A stretch of DNA of 64,000 nt from Dyadobacter jiangsuensis (GTDB lineage Bacteria; Bacteroidota; Bacteroidia; Cytophagales; Spirosomataceae). Below, piece after piece: positions 8,331 to 17,464 of this stretch. Made by a program: the position numbers and the translations under genes. Each line of letters begins with the position of its first letter. Positions within the stretch are counted from its first letter, which is position 1. The stretch is from contig NZ_PYAS01000001.1 of the NCBI RefSeq assembly GCF_003014695.1, positions 62,001 through 126,000 of the forward strand, read 5' to 3'. The notes beneath the pieces are model-generated. The model saw only the letters and a list, made by a program, of their open reading frames with translations, was not told where the DNA came from and ran no database searches.

Positions 8331-9440
8331 ATGAGCAATGAAAGTAATATCGGATTGGAAGAGTTAGCGGGTAACCACGCATTTCGCAAGTGGGTTTTAA
8401 ATCCGGCGGACCCTTCTGCGTCCTTTTGGGAAGGCTGGATGAAAGAGAATGAAGGCAGGCGTGAAACAGTGGAAAAGGCGAGGTTGTTTGTCCTGGCTCT
8501 GGAAGAACAGTTTGGAGAAATCACCGATGAGCAAATAGCACAGGAAGACATCCGGAAATTGGTCGATCGGGTGAAAAACAAGGACACCCGGACGTCCGTC
8601 ATGTCGGGTTCACGCAGCATTTGGAGAAGAGGTTACTTCTGGCGGATCGCTGCATCGTTGATTCTCCTGGGAAGTCTGGGATTGTGGTATGCGCAAATGA
8701 AGAGGACCCGGGTGCCGGTTATCGTGCAGACTTACACGGGCTCGAAAAATACGGAGTGGCTCACAAAGCTGAATAGCGAGGATCAGACATTAACAGTCCT
8801 GTTGAGCGATGGCTCCGTGGTTATGCTCGAAAAGGGAGGAGAATTGATCTACCCGGCTGAATTTTCGGGGAAGAATCGGGCGGTGTATCTGAAAGGGGAT
8901 GCATTTTTTGATGTGACCAAGGATGCACAAAAGCCATTTCTGGTCTTCGCAGGCCAGACAGTAACCAAAGTTCTGGGTACCAGCTTCCGGGTTAGAACCA
9001 ACAAAGAGGATGGCGGCGTGCTGGTGGCGGTGAAAACCGGAAAAGTGTCGGTTTACAATCAAAATGAGTTCAGAAATGATGGCTCCGACTCGGCCGCAAG
9101 CGTTGTGTTGACACCCAATGAAGGAGTCGTTTTTAGTGCAAAAGCCAAAAAGAACGAGAAGGAGGTAATCCGCGACCTGACGATACTCGAAAGCTTGCCG
9201 GATGAATCGGACGTCGTTTTCGAAGAACGGCCGGTTTCCGAGGTTTTTGACAGCATTGAAAAGAAATACGGGATTGAAATTGACTATGATGAGACCCGGC
9301 TGGCTTCCTGTGTCGTATCGACGGTTTTCAGGGAAGAGGGATTGAAACAAAGGTTACATGCAACGTGCACGGCCATCGGAGCAACGTATAGCGTGAAGGG
9401 TGAGAAAGTTACCGTGCATTTAGCCAAAGGCTGCAAATAA
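8331..9440 (+). CDS. FecR-type anti-sigma factor
   Basis: This 369-residue inner-membrane protein has a cytoplasmic N-terminal part (about 1-100) that should hold the sigma factor. One membrane helix lies at about 102-121, followed by a periplasmic FecR domain (about 130-250, LSDGSVVMLEKGGELIYP, GDAFFDVTKDAQKPFLVFAG) and a C-terminal DUF4974 module (about 290-365). It follows the sigma gene by 123 bp and precedes the SusC gene whose STN domain would contact it in the periplasm. Its length and domain order are normal for the family. Confidence 0.92.
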   Translation: MSNESNIGLEELAGNHAFRKWVLNPADPSASFWEGWMKENEGRRETVEKARLFVLALEEQFGEITDEQIAQEDIRKLVDRVKNKDTRTSVMSGSRSIWRRGYFWRIAASLILLGSLGLWYAQMKRTRVPVIVQTYTGSKNTEWLTKLNSEDQTLTVLLSDGSVVMLEKGGELIYPAEFSGKNRAVYLKGDAFFDVTKDAQKPFLVFAGQTVTKVLGTSFRVRTNKEDGGVLVAVKTGKVSVYNQNEFRNDGSDSAASVVLTPNEGVVFSAKAKKNEKEVIRDLTILESLPDESDVVFEERPVSEVFDSIEKKYGIEIDYDETRLASCVVSTVFREEGLKQRLHATCTAIGATYSVKGEKVTVHLAKGCK

Positions 9441-9640
9441 AAACGCGAATCAACTACCTAACTATATCGTAATCTCTAAACCGCTTTCCTGCCTATGAAT
9501 TAGTATTATTCACAAAAAAAGCCAGCAGTGTTTGCCCCACTACTGACTTCCATTTTTTCCCGGAGCTATGCAAGCGTCCTTCGCAAAAAGGACACGGGAC
9601 CAATTTGTCCGATTCTGAAAAGAACAAATCATTCAAAAGT

Positions 9641-12600
9641 ATGAAAAAACGTCGACAAAGAACTCAGCTGTTACTGATAGCAATGAGAATTTCATTTTAC
9701 CAACTTTTACTGGCCGGTCTGTTCGCGGGGGTTTCGTTCGCGAACACCGCGGGTGCGCAGGAGCTTTTGAAGCAAAAGGTGTCCATTCATGTTAAAAATC
9801 AGGAGATTAAAAGTGTTCTGAAAGAACTTGATAAGATTTGCGACGTACATTTTACCTATGCGCCGTCGATCTTTCCGGCCCGGCATCGGGTCAATGTTCA
9901 GGTAAGCAACAAGTCGCTGGGAGAGGTTTTAGATGAGCTGCTTACACCTCTGGAAGTCATCTACCAGGTGGACGGTCAGCAAGTGATTTTGAAGAAGGAA
10001 GAAAGTGAGCCGGGGCCGACGACGGACGGAGCAAACAACTCCACATTGCTGGACAAGCAGATCAAAGGGACCGTGAAAGACGAAAAAGGGGATCTGTTGG
10101 CGGGCGTTACGATCATGGTGAAAGGGTCGAACCAGGGCACTGTGACGGATGCGGCAGGGAGTTTCTCGCTCAATATGTCGGATACCGATGTGAATACCGC
10201 CGTACTGGTTTTTAGTTTCGTGGGATACCAGTCCACCGAAGTTCCGGCCAGCGGGCAAACGACTTTTGACATTACCTTGCAGCCGTCTGTAAACCTGTTG
10301 GAGCAGGTGGTCGTAACGGGCTATGGGTCGAAAAAGGCGAAGTACCTTTCCAGTTCTGTGGCGGTGATACCGAACGAGAAATTACGGGATGTCACTTCGA
10401 ATGAGCTGTCGAGCCTTTTGCAGGGTAAGGCCCCTGGCGTAGTGGTATCCACCAGCTCGGGAGATCCAACCAGCGGGTCGAATATCCTGATCCGTGGGGC
10501 AGGTACCATTTCGGCCAGCACAGCCCCGCTGATCATTGTGGATGGGAATATCGGCGGTTCCTATAATCCTACCGATATCGAGTCGGTTACCGTTTTGAAA
10601 GATGCTGCCGCTACCGGTCTCTATGGATCCCGCGCCGCAAATGGGGTGATCATCATCACGACCAAGATGGGAAAAGCCGGTAAGACCAAAATCGATTTCA
10701 GTACCACTTTGGGCTTTGCCGAGGCGACAACCGGAAATTTCAAGCTGATGAATTCCCAGCAGTTGTACGATTATCAGAAGACGTTTTACGACCGCGATCC
10801 GTCCATCGTGAATACGAATACCAATTGGTGGGACCTCGCATTCAGAAAGGGTTTCGTGAATAGCTACACCTTGTCGGCGTCGGGAGGTTCGGACAAGACC
10901 CAGTTTTATGTTTCCGGTAACTATTACAAGGAGCAGGGAACCGTGTTGGAAAACGATAAAACGGGGTATAACTTCCGGTCCAATATCACTTCTCAATTGA
11001 CCAAAAAATTGAAATTGAGCGTTTTGTTCAATGGTATTTTCACGCAGGACAATTACGAAAACAGCGGCACGCTTTATGATGCTTATGTAAATATGCCTTT
11101 CGATGCAGCATATGGTGCGGACGGAAGTCCCATCGACGGCCGGACTGCTGCAAACTGGCAGGGGAGGGACCGCGAAAACTTTTTGCATTCCCTACCATAC
11201 AATTATTCCAAAGCAAGAAGTCTGAATGTCAATACGGACGTCAACCTGGATTATGCCATCACGCCCAAGCTGACATTCTCGACTTACAACCGCGTTCGCT
11301 TTTTCGACTATAAAGACGCCAGTTATTACGATAAAAGAACCAAGCAGGGCGGTGCGAACGGGGGCGAATTGTACAATTCCCGGTCTTATACCAGCCGCAT
11401 ACTGACGTCGAACCGGTTGCGGTACGAGGAGAGTTTCGGATTGCATAACCTGGCTGTTCTCGCAGTAGGCGAAGCGGAGCGCAATTATTACGACGATGCC
11501 GCAATTTCGGGCAAAGGCCTTCCTCCGGGCAGGGATGTGATGTCGGTGGCTACGGACATCATCAATAACCCGACGGGCGGCAACGACCAATACAGTTTCA
11601 GCAAATACCTTGCGCAGGCCGACTATAATTTCGACAACCGTTATTTCGCGATCGCGTCTTTTGTGCATGAATATTCTTCCAAATTCGGAAGCAATAATCC
11701 GGCGGGTAACTTTTATCAGCTGGGCGGCTCGTGGATCGTCAGCAATGAAAACTTCATGAAGCAGTGGAAAACCATCAGCTTCCTGAAACTCCGCGCCAGC
11801 TACGGAACGGTGGGGAATGCCGATGGTATATCCAATTACGCGGCATTAGGGCTATACAGTATCTCGCAGGACGCCAGCTATGCCGGACTCCCCGGAGCGG
11901 CCCCCTCACAGAAGGGCAACCCGGATTTGTCGTGGGAGAAAATGAAAACGGCTAATATCGGTGCCGAAATCGGCTTGTTCAACAACCGGCTCGATCTGAC
12001 CGTCGACGCTTACGAGAAAAAATCAAGCGCTCTTTTGTACAAACAACCTTTGCAGGCTACCACCGGATACAGCTATCGCTGGGTCAATGCAGGGGCCGTC
12101 AGAAACCGTGGTATGGAGTTCAGCGCCACTTCGAAGAATATCGTAGGTACCTTTAACTGGGAAACGAACCTGAATGTGTCGTTTAACCGCAACAAGGTTT
12201 TGGAGCTTAGCGACGGAGCGACGGTGTTTAACTCCGGTGCACGTCAGCCGATTGCTGTCGGGCACAATATGGACGAATGGAACCTGCCCATCTGGGCCGG
12301 TGTGGATCCCCAAAACGGAGATCCGTTGTGGGAGAAAATCGTGACCGACGCAGACGGCGCGAAATACAAAGTGTTGACCAACTCTTACAGCTCGGTAGCC
12401 ACAGCGCAATCGCGGCAGTTTACGGGTACCTCGGCAGCTCCGAAATTTACGGGCGGGTTGAGCAACACCTTTTCCTACAAAGGCATAACCCTGAGCACGT
12501 TTTTCAATTTCGTATACGGCAATGAGATTTATAACAACAGCCGGGCATATTTCGATAACGACGGTTTGTACGAAAGCTACAATGCGATGGTTTTGGCCAA

Positions 12601-12949
12601 AGGATGGAGCAGATGGGAGAAACCCGGTGATATCGCCACGCATCCGAAACCGATCGTCGGCGGAAATCACGACTCCAACCAGTCGTCGTCGAGATACCTG
12701 GAAGATGGAAGCTATATCCGTTTGAGAAATATCAAACTGAGTTATGCCTTGCCGGCAGCCTGGCTGGGTAAAAGCGGGATCTCTAATCTGAATATCTTCC
12801 TGAGCGGGGATAACCTCTGGACCGCAACCAAATTCTCAGGCCCGGATCCGGAAGTATCTTTTACCCAAACCGATCTCAGCTCCGGGGTTTCCAGTTTCAA
12901 ATATCCGATCAGTAAGAAATTTCTGTGCGGAGTAAATATTTCATTCTAA
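9641..12949 (+). CDS. SusC/RagA TonB-linked outer-membrane transporter with STN domain
   Basis: This 1102-residue protein begins with a signal peptide (to about residue 40, ending TAGAQ). An STN domain follows (about 45-115, VLKELDKICDVHFTYAP) that signals to FecR. Then come a carboxypeptidase-regulatory-like beta-sandwich (about 140-220), the plug domain (VVVTGYGSKKAKYLSSSV onward) and a beta-barrel ending in an aromatic residue (FLCGVNISF). It imports an oligosaccharide or similar large ligand across the outer membrane with TonB energy. I chose ATG 9641 (MKKRRQ) over TTG 9605. The SusD gene starts 12 bp downstream, and the sigma/FecR pair lies upstream, so this locus is self-inducing. Confidence 0.95.
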   Translation: MKKRRQRTQLLLIAMRISFYQLLLAGLFAGVSFANTAGAQELLKQKVSIHVKNQEIKSVLKELDKICDVHFTYAPSIFPARHRVNVQVSNKSLGEVLDELLTPLEVIYQVDGQQVILKKEESEPGPTTDGANNSTLLDKQIKGTVKDEKGDLLAGVTIMVKGSNQGTVTDAAGSFSLNMSDTDVNTAVLVFSFVGYQSTEVPASGQTTFDITLQPSVNLLEQVVVTGYGSKKAKYLSSSVAVIPNEKLRDVTSNELSSLLQGKAPGVVVSTSSGDPTSGSNILIRGAGTISASTAPLIIVDGNIGGSYNPTDIESVTVLKDAAATGLYGSRAANGVIIITTKMGKAGKTKIDFSTTLGFAEATTGNFKLMNSQQLYDYQKTFYDRDPSIVNTNTNWWDLAFRKGFVNSYTLSASGGSDKTQFYVSGNYYKEQGTVLENDKTGYNFRSNITSQLTKKLKLSVLFNGIFTQDNYENSGTLYDAYVNMPFDAAYGADGSPIDGRTAANWQGRDRENFLHSLPYNYSKARSLNVNTDVNLDYAITPKLTFSTYNRVRFFDYKDASYYDKRTKQGGANGGELYNSRSYTSRILTSNRLRYEESFGLHNLAVLAVGEAERNYYDDAAISGKGLPPGRDVMSVATDIINNPTGGNDQYSFSKYLAQADYNFDNRYFAIASFVHEYSSKFGSNNPAGNFYQLGGSWIVSNENFMKQWKTISFLKLRASYGTVGNADGISNYAALGLYSISQDASYAGLPGAAPSQKGNPDLSWEKMKTANIGAEIGLFNNRLDLTVDAYEKKSSALLYKQPLQATTGYSYRWVNAGAVRNRGMEFSATSKNIVGTFNWETNLNVSFNRNKVLELSDGATVFNSGARQPIAVGHNMDEWNLPIWAGVDPQNGDPLWEKIVTDADGAKYKVLTNSYSSVATAQSRQFTGTSAAPKFTGGLSNTFSYKGITLSTFFNFVYGNEIYNNSRAYFDNDGLYESYNAMVLAKGWSRWEKPGDIATHPKPIVGGNHDSNQSSSRYLEDGSYIRLRNIKLSYALPAAWLGKSGISNLNIFLSGDNLWTATKFSGPDPEVSFTQTDLSSGVSSFKYPISKKFLCGVNISF

Positions 12950-12961
12950 ATCAGATACGCG

Positions 12962-14464
12962 ATGAAAGCGAACGATCTTTATAAATATATCCTGTCAGGC
13001 GTATTGATATTGGGAGCATCGGCCTGTGAGGAAACTTTTGCTCCTTCCACGGCCATCGAAGAAACCTCGGCGCTCACCAACGCGGGGGATGTCGAAACGG
13101 CCACCATCGGTACCTATGCGGTACTACGCAATCCGTCCTACGTGCGAAGCGTCCACTTCCTGACCGAGTTCCCCAGCGACGAGGTGGCTCAGGGACAGTC
13201 CTCTTCCGACGACCTTACGCGGGCTTACCGGTATACCCACATCAACACCTCCTCGCATTGTACCAACTTCTGGGGGCAGGCCTACAAGGTAATTGCCGCA
13301 GCGAACAAGATCATTGCCTATGTGCCGGACGACGCATCGGCGGATTTGAAACAGCTGAAAGGAGAGAATTTGTACCTGCGCGCGATGATGCATTACAATC
13401 TGGTGCGCGTTTTCGGGCGGCCATACCCGCAGGGCAGCGGCGCGGGGCCAGGCGTGCCCATATTGCGGGACGGTCTTTCGGATGAAGAAACAACGGGCCT
13501 TTCCAGAAGTTCTGTGAAGGAAGTATACGACTTCGTGATCGCAGACCTTTTGAAAGCGGCTGACCTCATGTCGGTTGAGAAGGGTAACTCCTTCGCTTCC
13601 AAAGAGGTGGCATACGCGCTCCTGTCGCGGGTGTATCTGTACAAGGAGGATAATGAGAATGCGGTTAAATATGCCGATTTGGTGATCGAGTCCGGACGGT
13701 ATTCGCTGGTCGATGGCACCAATTATCAGGGATATTTCAAAATGGACCCTGAGACAAATCCTGAAACGATCATGTGCATCCGCCATACCAAAGTTCAAAA
13801 CCAGGATTTCTCGGCGATTGGATCGATGTATTTCAGCGGCGATGTGGCCGGCAACCCGGCCGGACAGGGCGTCAGCGGTTGGGGCGAAATATATGCTTCC
13901 GAAAAGCTGGTTAACCAGTATGCATTGCATCCGAAGGACCTGCGGAAAAGTTTCATTACGCCTTATGTGTTAAATGGCGTACAGCAGAAGAACCTGAAAC
14001 TGACCCCGCAGACGCCCATGTATTATGTCAACAAATACAACCTTCAGGAGAGCATTATCAATCTCAGCTCGCCGGTGTATTTGCGCCTCGCAGAAATGTA
14101 TCTGAACCGTGCCGAGGCCAATGCCAAGCTGGGTAAAACCACCGCCGCGCTTGCCGATGTGAACATCATCAGAACAAGGGCGGGGCTGAGTGACGCGCTT
14201 TACACGTCGCTGCCGACCGGTAAAACGGCGCTGGATATCGTATTGGAAGAGCGTTGGATGGAATTGGCGTTCGAAGGGCACCGTTCCTACGATCTTTTCC
14301 GCAACAACCGTCCGATGACCCGGAATTATCCGGGAACGCATTCGCTCAACAACACCCCGACGACAAATGTCAATCAGACGGTACCGGCTACCGATGCCCG
14401 CGTGATATTTTTTATACCGCAGTCCGAAATAGATAAGAACAGCAAACTGACCCAAAATCCGTAA
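12962..14464 (+). CDS. SusD/RagB nutrient-binding outer-membrane lipoprotein
   Basis: This 500-residue lipoprotein has a signal ending in GASAC (Cys22). The body has TPR-like helices, with the N-terminal SusD-like region at about 25-210 and the C-terminal SusD region with RLAEMYLNRAEANAKLG and VLEERWMELAFEGHRSYDLFR, a hallmark of the family. It sits 12 bp after SusC and forms the lid of the SusC transporter on the cell surface, where it captures the glycan. The substrate cannot be told from sequence. The gene for a DUF3472 lipoprotein follows within 50 bp. Confidence 0.95.
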   Translation: MKANDLYKYILSGVLILGASACEETFAPSTAIEETSALTNAGDVETATIGTYAVLRNPSYVRSVHFLTEFPSDEVAQGQSSSDDLTRAYRYTHINTSSHCTNFWGQAYKVIAAANKIIAYVPDDASADLKQLKGENLYLRAMMHYNLVRVFGRPYPQGSGAGPGVPILRDGLSDEETTGLSRSSVKEVYDFVIADLLKAADLMSVEKGNSFASKEVAYALLSRVYLYKEDNENAVKYADLVIESGRYSLVDGTNYQGYFKMDPETNPETIMCIRHTKVQNQDFSAIGSMYFSGDVAGNPAGQGVSGWGEIYASEKLVNQYALHPKDLRKSFITPYVLNGVQQKNLKLTPQTPMYYVNKYNLQESIINLSSPVYLRLAEMYLNRAEANAKLGKTTAALADVNIIRTRAGLSDALYTSLPTGKTALDIVLEERWMELAFEGHRSYDLFRNNRPMTRNYPGTHSLNNTPTTNVNQTVPATDARVIFFIPQSEIDKNSKLTQNP

Positions 14465-14506
14465 ACTGCCATGCATGATTTTAAACGGACGCCAATATCT
14501 GTTACT

Positions 14507-15802
14507 ATGAATAAATTTTGGTTGATTACTGCCCTGTTTTTAGCCACGCTGACGTGCAGTTATGGTTGCACCGATGGTGCTGATACTGACCCAAAAGAAG
14601 AGGTACAACCTGATCCGACACCCAAAGTGAGTATTCCCTTAGCCGGGAATGCCTATATCACCAAAGGGGTAGCCGGGCAAACTGAAAAGATCACCAGCGA
14701 GGGGCTGGTCAACTGGGCCACACCCGGCGTTGTGACAAGCATCTGGTTCCGTGCGGCGCAGGCGGGAGAGCTCACGGTGTTTCTAAAAGCCGGTATTACC
14801 GGCGGTGGAACAAGCAAAGTGAAGGTGAGTGCGAACGGAGTTCCTTTTGAGGTGGGGTTGACCGGAGCGGAAGCAAAGACCTACTACGCCGGGAAAGTGA
14901 ATATCGCGGCAGCGGGTTATGTGAAAGTGGATCTGGAAGGCGTCAGCAAATCCGGCTCCTCGTTTGCCGATGTGTCCGATGTTCAGATCGGCGGGGTCGC
15001 AGCCAACGGCGCGATTTACGCCAACGACCCCGAGAACTTCTATTGGTCAAGACGCGGGCCGTCGACGCACGTCAATTATACCATCCCGGCCGGTGATATC
15101 GAATACTTTTACAATGAGCTGGTCGTACCGGAAAAGGAGGATCAGATTGGTTCCTTTTTCATGTGTAACGGATTCGCTCACGGGTATTTCGGTGTACAGG
15201 TGAAATCGGAGTCGGAGCGCTGGGTTTTGTTTTCGGTCTGGGACCCTGACGGCGGGACAACCGTACCCGTTAAATCGGGAGAGGGCGTGGTAACCAAGCG
15301 TTTCGGCGGCGAAGGTGAAGGAGGGCAGAGCTATTTTGTTTATAACTGGAAAGCCGGTAGTACGTATAAATTCCTGACAAAGGGCAAACCGGATGGTGCC
15401 GGAAACACGCTCTATTCGGCGTGGTTCCGAGGCCCGGAGCACAATCAATGGCAATTTATGGCCACCTGGAAGCGCCCACTGACGACCACCTATCTGGCCA
15501 GAATACATTCATTCCTGGAAAACTTCATTCCCGAACAAGGCTATCTGGAACGCAAGGGCACCTGGGGCAACCAGTGGGTGAGGGACGTGAATGGCAAATG
15601 GACCGAGGTAACTGCATTCAAGATGGGTGTGGATGCCACTGGCAAAAACAAACAGAGGATGGATTTCGGGGGAGGTGTGGAAAACGGCCGGTTTTTCCTC
15701 AGGAACGGTGGTTTCTTTAATACCTATGTGGAGGCGGGAACGCCCTTCACACGTCCCGCAGGAGGGCAGCAGCCACAAGTTGATATCGAAAGTTTACCTT
15801 AA
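14507..15802 (+). CDS. DUF5077/DUF3472 lipoprotein of nutrient locus 1
   Basis: This 431-residue secreted protein starts at ATG 14507 (MNKFWL), with a hydrophobic signal followed by a cysteine (CSYGC). The N-terminal half (about 35-160) has the DUF5077-like carbohydrate-binding pattern (LAGNAYITKGVAGQ, WFRAAQAGELTVFLKAG). The C-terminal half (about 170-420) matches DUF3472 (FYWSRRGPSTHVNY, GYFGVQVKSESERWVLFSVWDP). Both are common in carbohydrate loci of Bacteroidota. It follows SusD by about 42 bp, so it is likely a surface glycan-binding or glycan-processing protein of this locus. A catalytic role is not proven. Confidence 0.8.
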   Translation: MNKFWLITALFLATLTCSYGCTDGADTDPKEEVQPDPTPKVSIPLAGNAYITKGVAGQTEKITSEGLVNWATPGVVTSIWFRAAQAGELTVFLKAGITGGGTSKVKVSANGVPFEVGLTGAEAKTYYAGKVNIAAAGYVKVDLEGVSKSGSSFADVSDVQIGGVAANGAIYANDPENFYWSRRGPSTHVNYTIPAGDIEYFYNELVVPEKEDQIGSFFMCNGFAHGYFGVQVKSESERWVLFSVWDPDGGTTVPVKSGEGVVTKRFGGEGEGGQSYFVYNWKAGSTYKFLTKGKPDGAGNTLYSAWFRGPEHNQWQFMATWKRPLTTTYLARIHSFLENFIPEQGYLERKGTWGNQWVRDVNGKWTEVTAFKMGVDATGKNKQRMDFGGGVENGRFFLRNGGFFNTYVEAGTPFTRPAGGQQPQVDIESLP

Positions 15803-15815
15803 AAATGGAGAAAAA

Positions 15816-16346
15816 ATGAAAAAGAATATATTTCAACTCATGATGGCATTGGTAGTAACCACTTCATTTTTAGGTTGCTCTGATGATCGGATAGACTATC
15901 CCCTGGCTGCCAAAGCTGATCGTTCGAACTGGGCCATTAGTGCGGTGTCCAGCGAGCAGGGAGACGGCTCCGAGAATACAGGCTTGGCTTCGGCCGTGCT
16001 GGACGGGGATGTGAACACCATCTGGCACACCCAATATGATCCCGAACACCCGGCGTATCCGCATTGGTTTGTCGTGGATATGAAGAAGGCCAACAAGATG
16101 ATTTCAGTAGATCTGACGGCGCGCCAAAACAACAAGAATGGTTTCACCAGGTTCAAATTGGAAGGAAGCGCCAATGGCGAATCATGGACAAATCTCGGAG
16201 AATTCAAATTCGTCCCGGCAACCATCACGCCGCAGAGTTTTCCGGTTTCCTCGGCGGTCGGATACCAGTATCTTAAATTTACGGCATTGGAAGGGCTCGC
16301 CATACATACGTTCCTGGCCGAAATGGAGGTATTTGTGAATGAGTAA
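15816..16346 (+). CDS. Discoidin (F5/8 type C) domain lipoprotein
   Basis: This 176-residue lipoprotein starts at ATG 15816 (MKKNIF) with the lipobox FLGC (Cys22). The rest is a single F5/8 type C domain (about 35-172): VLDGDVNTIWHTQYDP, PHWFVVDMKKANKMISVDL and the final strand TFLAEMEVFVNE. Such domains bind sugars at the cell surface. The gene begins 13 bp after the DUF3472 gene, and the strong terminator just downstream makes it the last gene of nutrient locus 1. A longer upstream reading frame belongs to a different frame of the previous gene and was rejected. Confidence 0.88.
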   Translation: MKKNIFQLMMALVVTTSFLGCSDDRIDYPLAAKADRSNWAISAVSSEQGDGSENTGLASAVLDGDVNTIWHTQYDPEHPAYPHWFVVDMKKANKMISVDLTARQNNKNGFTRFKLEGSANGESWTNLGEFKFVPATITPQSFPVSSAVGYQYLKFTALEGLAIHTFLAEMEVFVNE

Positions 16347-16382
16347 ACCACGGTTATAACCCGGAATTCAAACGTAAAAATT

Positions 16383-16433
16383 AAAAAGAGGGTAACAAAC
16401 AGCATATTTGGCTGCTTGTTACCCTCTTTTTTT
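16383..16433 (+). terminator. Strong intrinsic terminator after nutrient locus 1
   Basis: Stem GAGGGTAACAA (16388-16398) / TTGTTACCCTC (16416-16426), extended by CAGC (16400-16403) / GCTG (16411-16414) across one mismatch, followed by seven T residues (16427-16433). The left side is preceded by a run of A, so the hairpin could also stop the convergent DUF808 transcript. Confidence 0.93.
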
Positions 16434-16491
16434 GACACAAGATCTACCCAGGCTCGCGAATAGATCGGAACCCGCGCCCGGATGATACCTG

Positions 16492-17376
16492 CTAGGTTGT
16501 TTGCGGTTTGTTAAAGAGTCCCACTATTCGTTTGGCCAGCGTTACAACCGCGGCAACGAGTAAGCCGGCGACCAATCCAAGTACAAACTCCTTGATGATG
16601 CCCGGCAGACCGGGGTATAAGTCGTGCAAGAAATGGATGTTATGCGTAAATATTCCGCCTGCAACAAGTAGCAGCGCGAAAGTACCCACAATCCCCAGGA
16701 GACGGATAACAACCGGTAACGCAGCAACGAGCAAATTCCCAACCTTTGCAAGCGGACCTGCGTTTTTCGTCCGGCGAATCAGGCCATATCCGAGGTCATC
16801 CATCCTGACAATGAGTGCTACAATGCCGTAAACTCCGACTGTGGCGATCAATGCAACCGCGGACACGGTGATGATTTGTATCATCGACTGTTGGGTTGAA
16901 ACGGCCCCAAGTGCGATGATGACGATTTCGACCGAGAGGATAAAGTCCGTTGTTATCGCTGATTTAATTTTCGATTCCTCCTGTATCGTAACAGGCACCG
17001 GCTGTTCCTCCTGCGTTGCCGCTCCGGACGGCTCATGTTTGGATTTAGTGAAAAATTCTATGATTTTTTCTGCCCCTTCGTAAGCCAGATAACACCCTCC
17101 GAAAATGAGTATGTAAGTAATTGCTACCGGGACGAACGCGTTGAGCAACAGCGCGATCGGGACGATAATCAGTTTGTTTATCAATGACCCTTTGGTAATT
17201 GCCCAGAGGATGGGTAGCTCTCTTTCTGCCAGAAATCCGGTTGCTTTTTCTGCGTTGACCGCCAGGTCGTCACCTAAAATTCCTGCTGTTTTGCGTGTCG
17301 CCATTTTGGTAGCCAACGCAACATCGTCCATTAATGCAGCTATATCGTCGAGTATTGCGAAAAATCCTGATGCCAT
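16492..17376 (-). CDS. DUF808 (YedI-like) inner-membrane protein
   Basis: This 294-residue protein begins MASGFFAILDDIAALMDDVA and has the LGDDLAVNAEKATGF segment, both clear marks of DUF808. Six or so hydrophobic helices lie at about 65-105, 145-205 and 220-285. The function of the family is not known. It is convergent with nutrient locus 1 across the strong terminator and stands alone. Its length is normal. Confidence 0.88.
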   Translation of the reverse strand: MASGFFAILDDIAALMDDVALATKMATRKTAGILGDDLAVNAEKATGFLAERELPILWAITKGSLINKLIIVPIALLLNAFVPVAITYILIFGGCYLAYEGAEKIIEFFTKSKHEPSGAATQEEQPVPVTIQEESKIKSAITTDFILSVEIVIIALGAVSTQQSMIQIITVSAVALIATVGVYGIVALIVRMDDLGYGLIRRTKNAGPLAKVGNLLVAALPVVIRLLGIVGTFALLLVAGGIFTHNIHFLHDLYPGLPGIIKEFVLGLVAGLLVAAVVTLAKRIVGLFNKPQTT

Positions 17377-17464
17377 TCAATATAATTTATTACCAATTTA
17401 AAGCCTGCAAGCGCAGGAAACCCAAAGTAAATAAAAGAAGTTGAAATTGATTTCGATATTTACG

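Noticed and set aside
13124..13930. Long antisense open frame (268 codons) within the SusD gene
   Set aside because: It lies wholly inside a clear SusD gene on the other strand, has no signal or family match and arises from the codon bias of the real gene.
15627..15815. N-terminal extension of the discoidin lipoprotein
   Set aside because: It overlaps the end of the DUF3472 gene in another frame, while ATG 15816 gives a proper lipoprotein signal.
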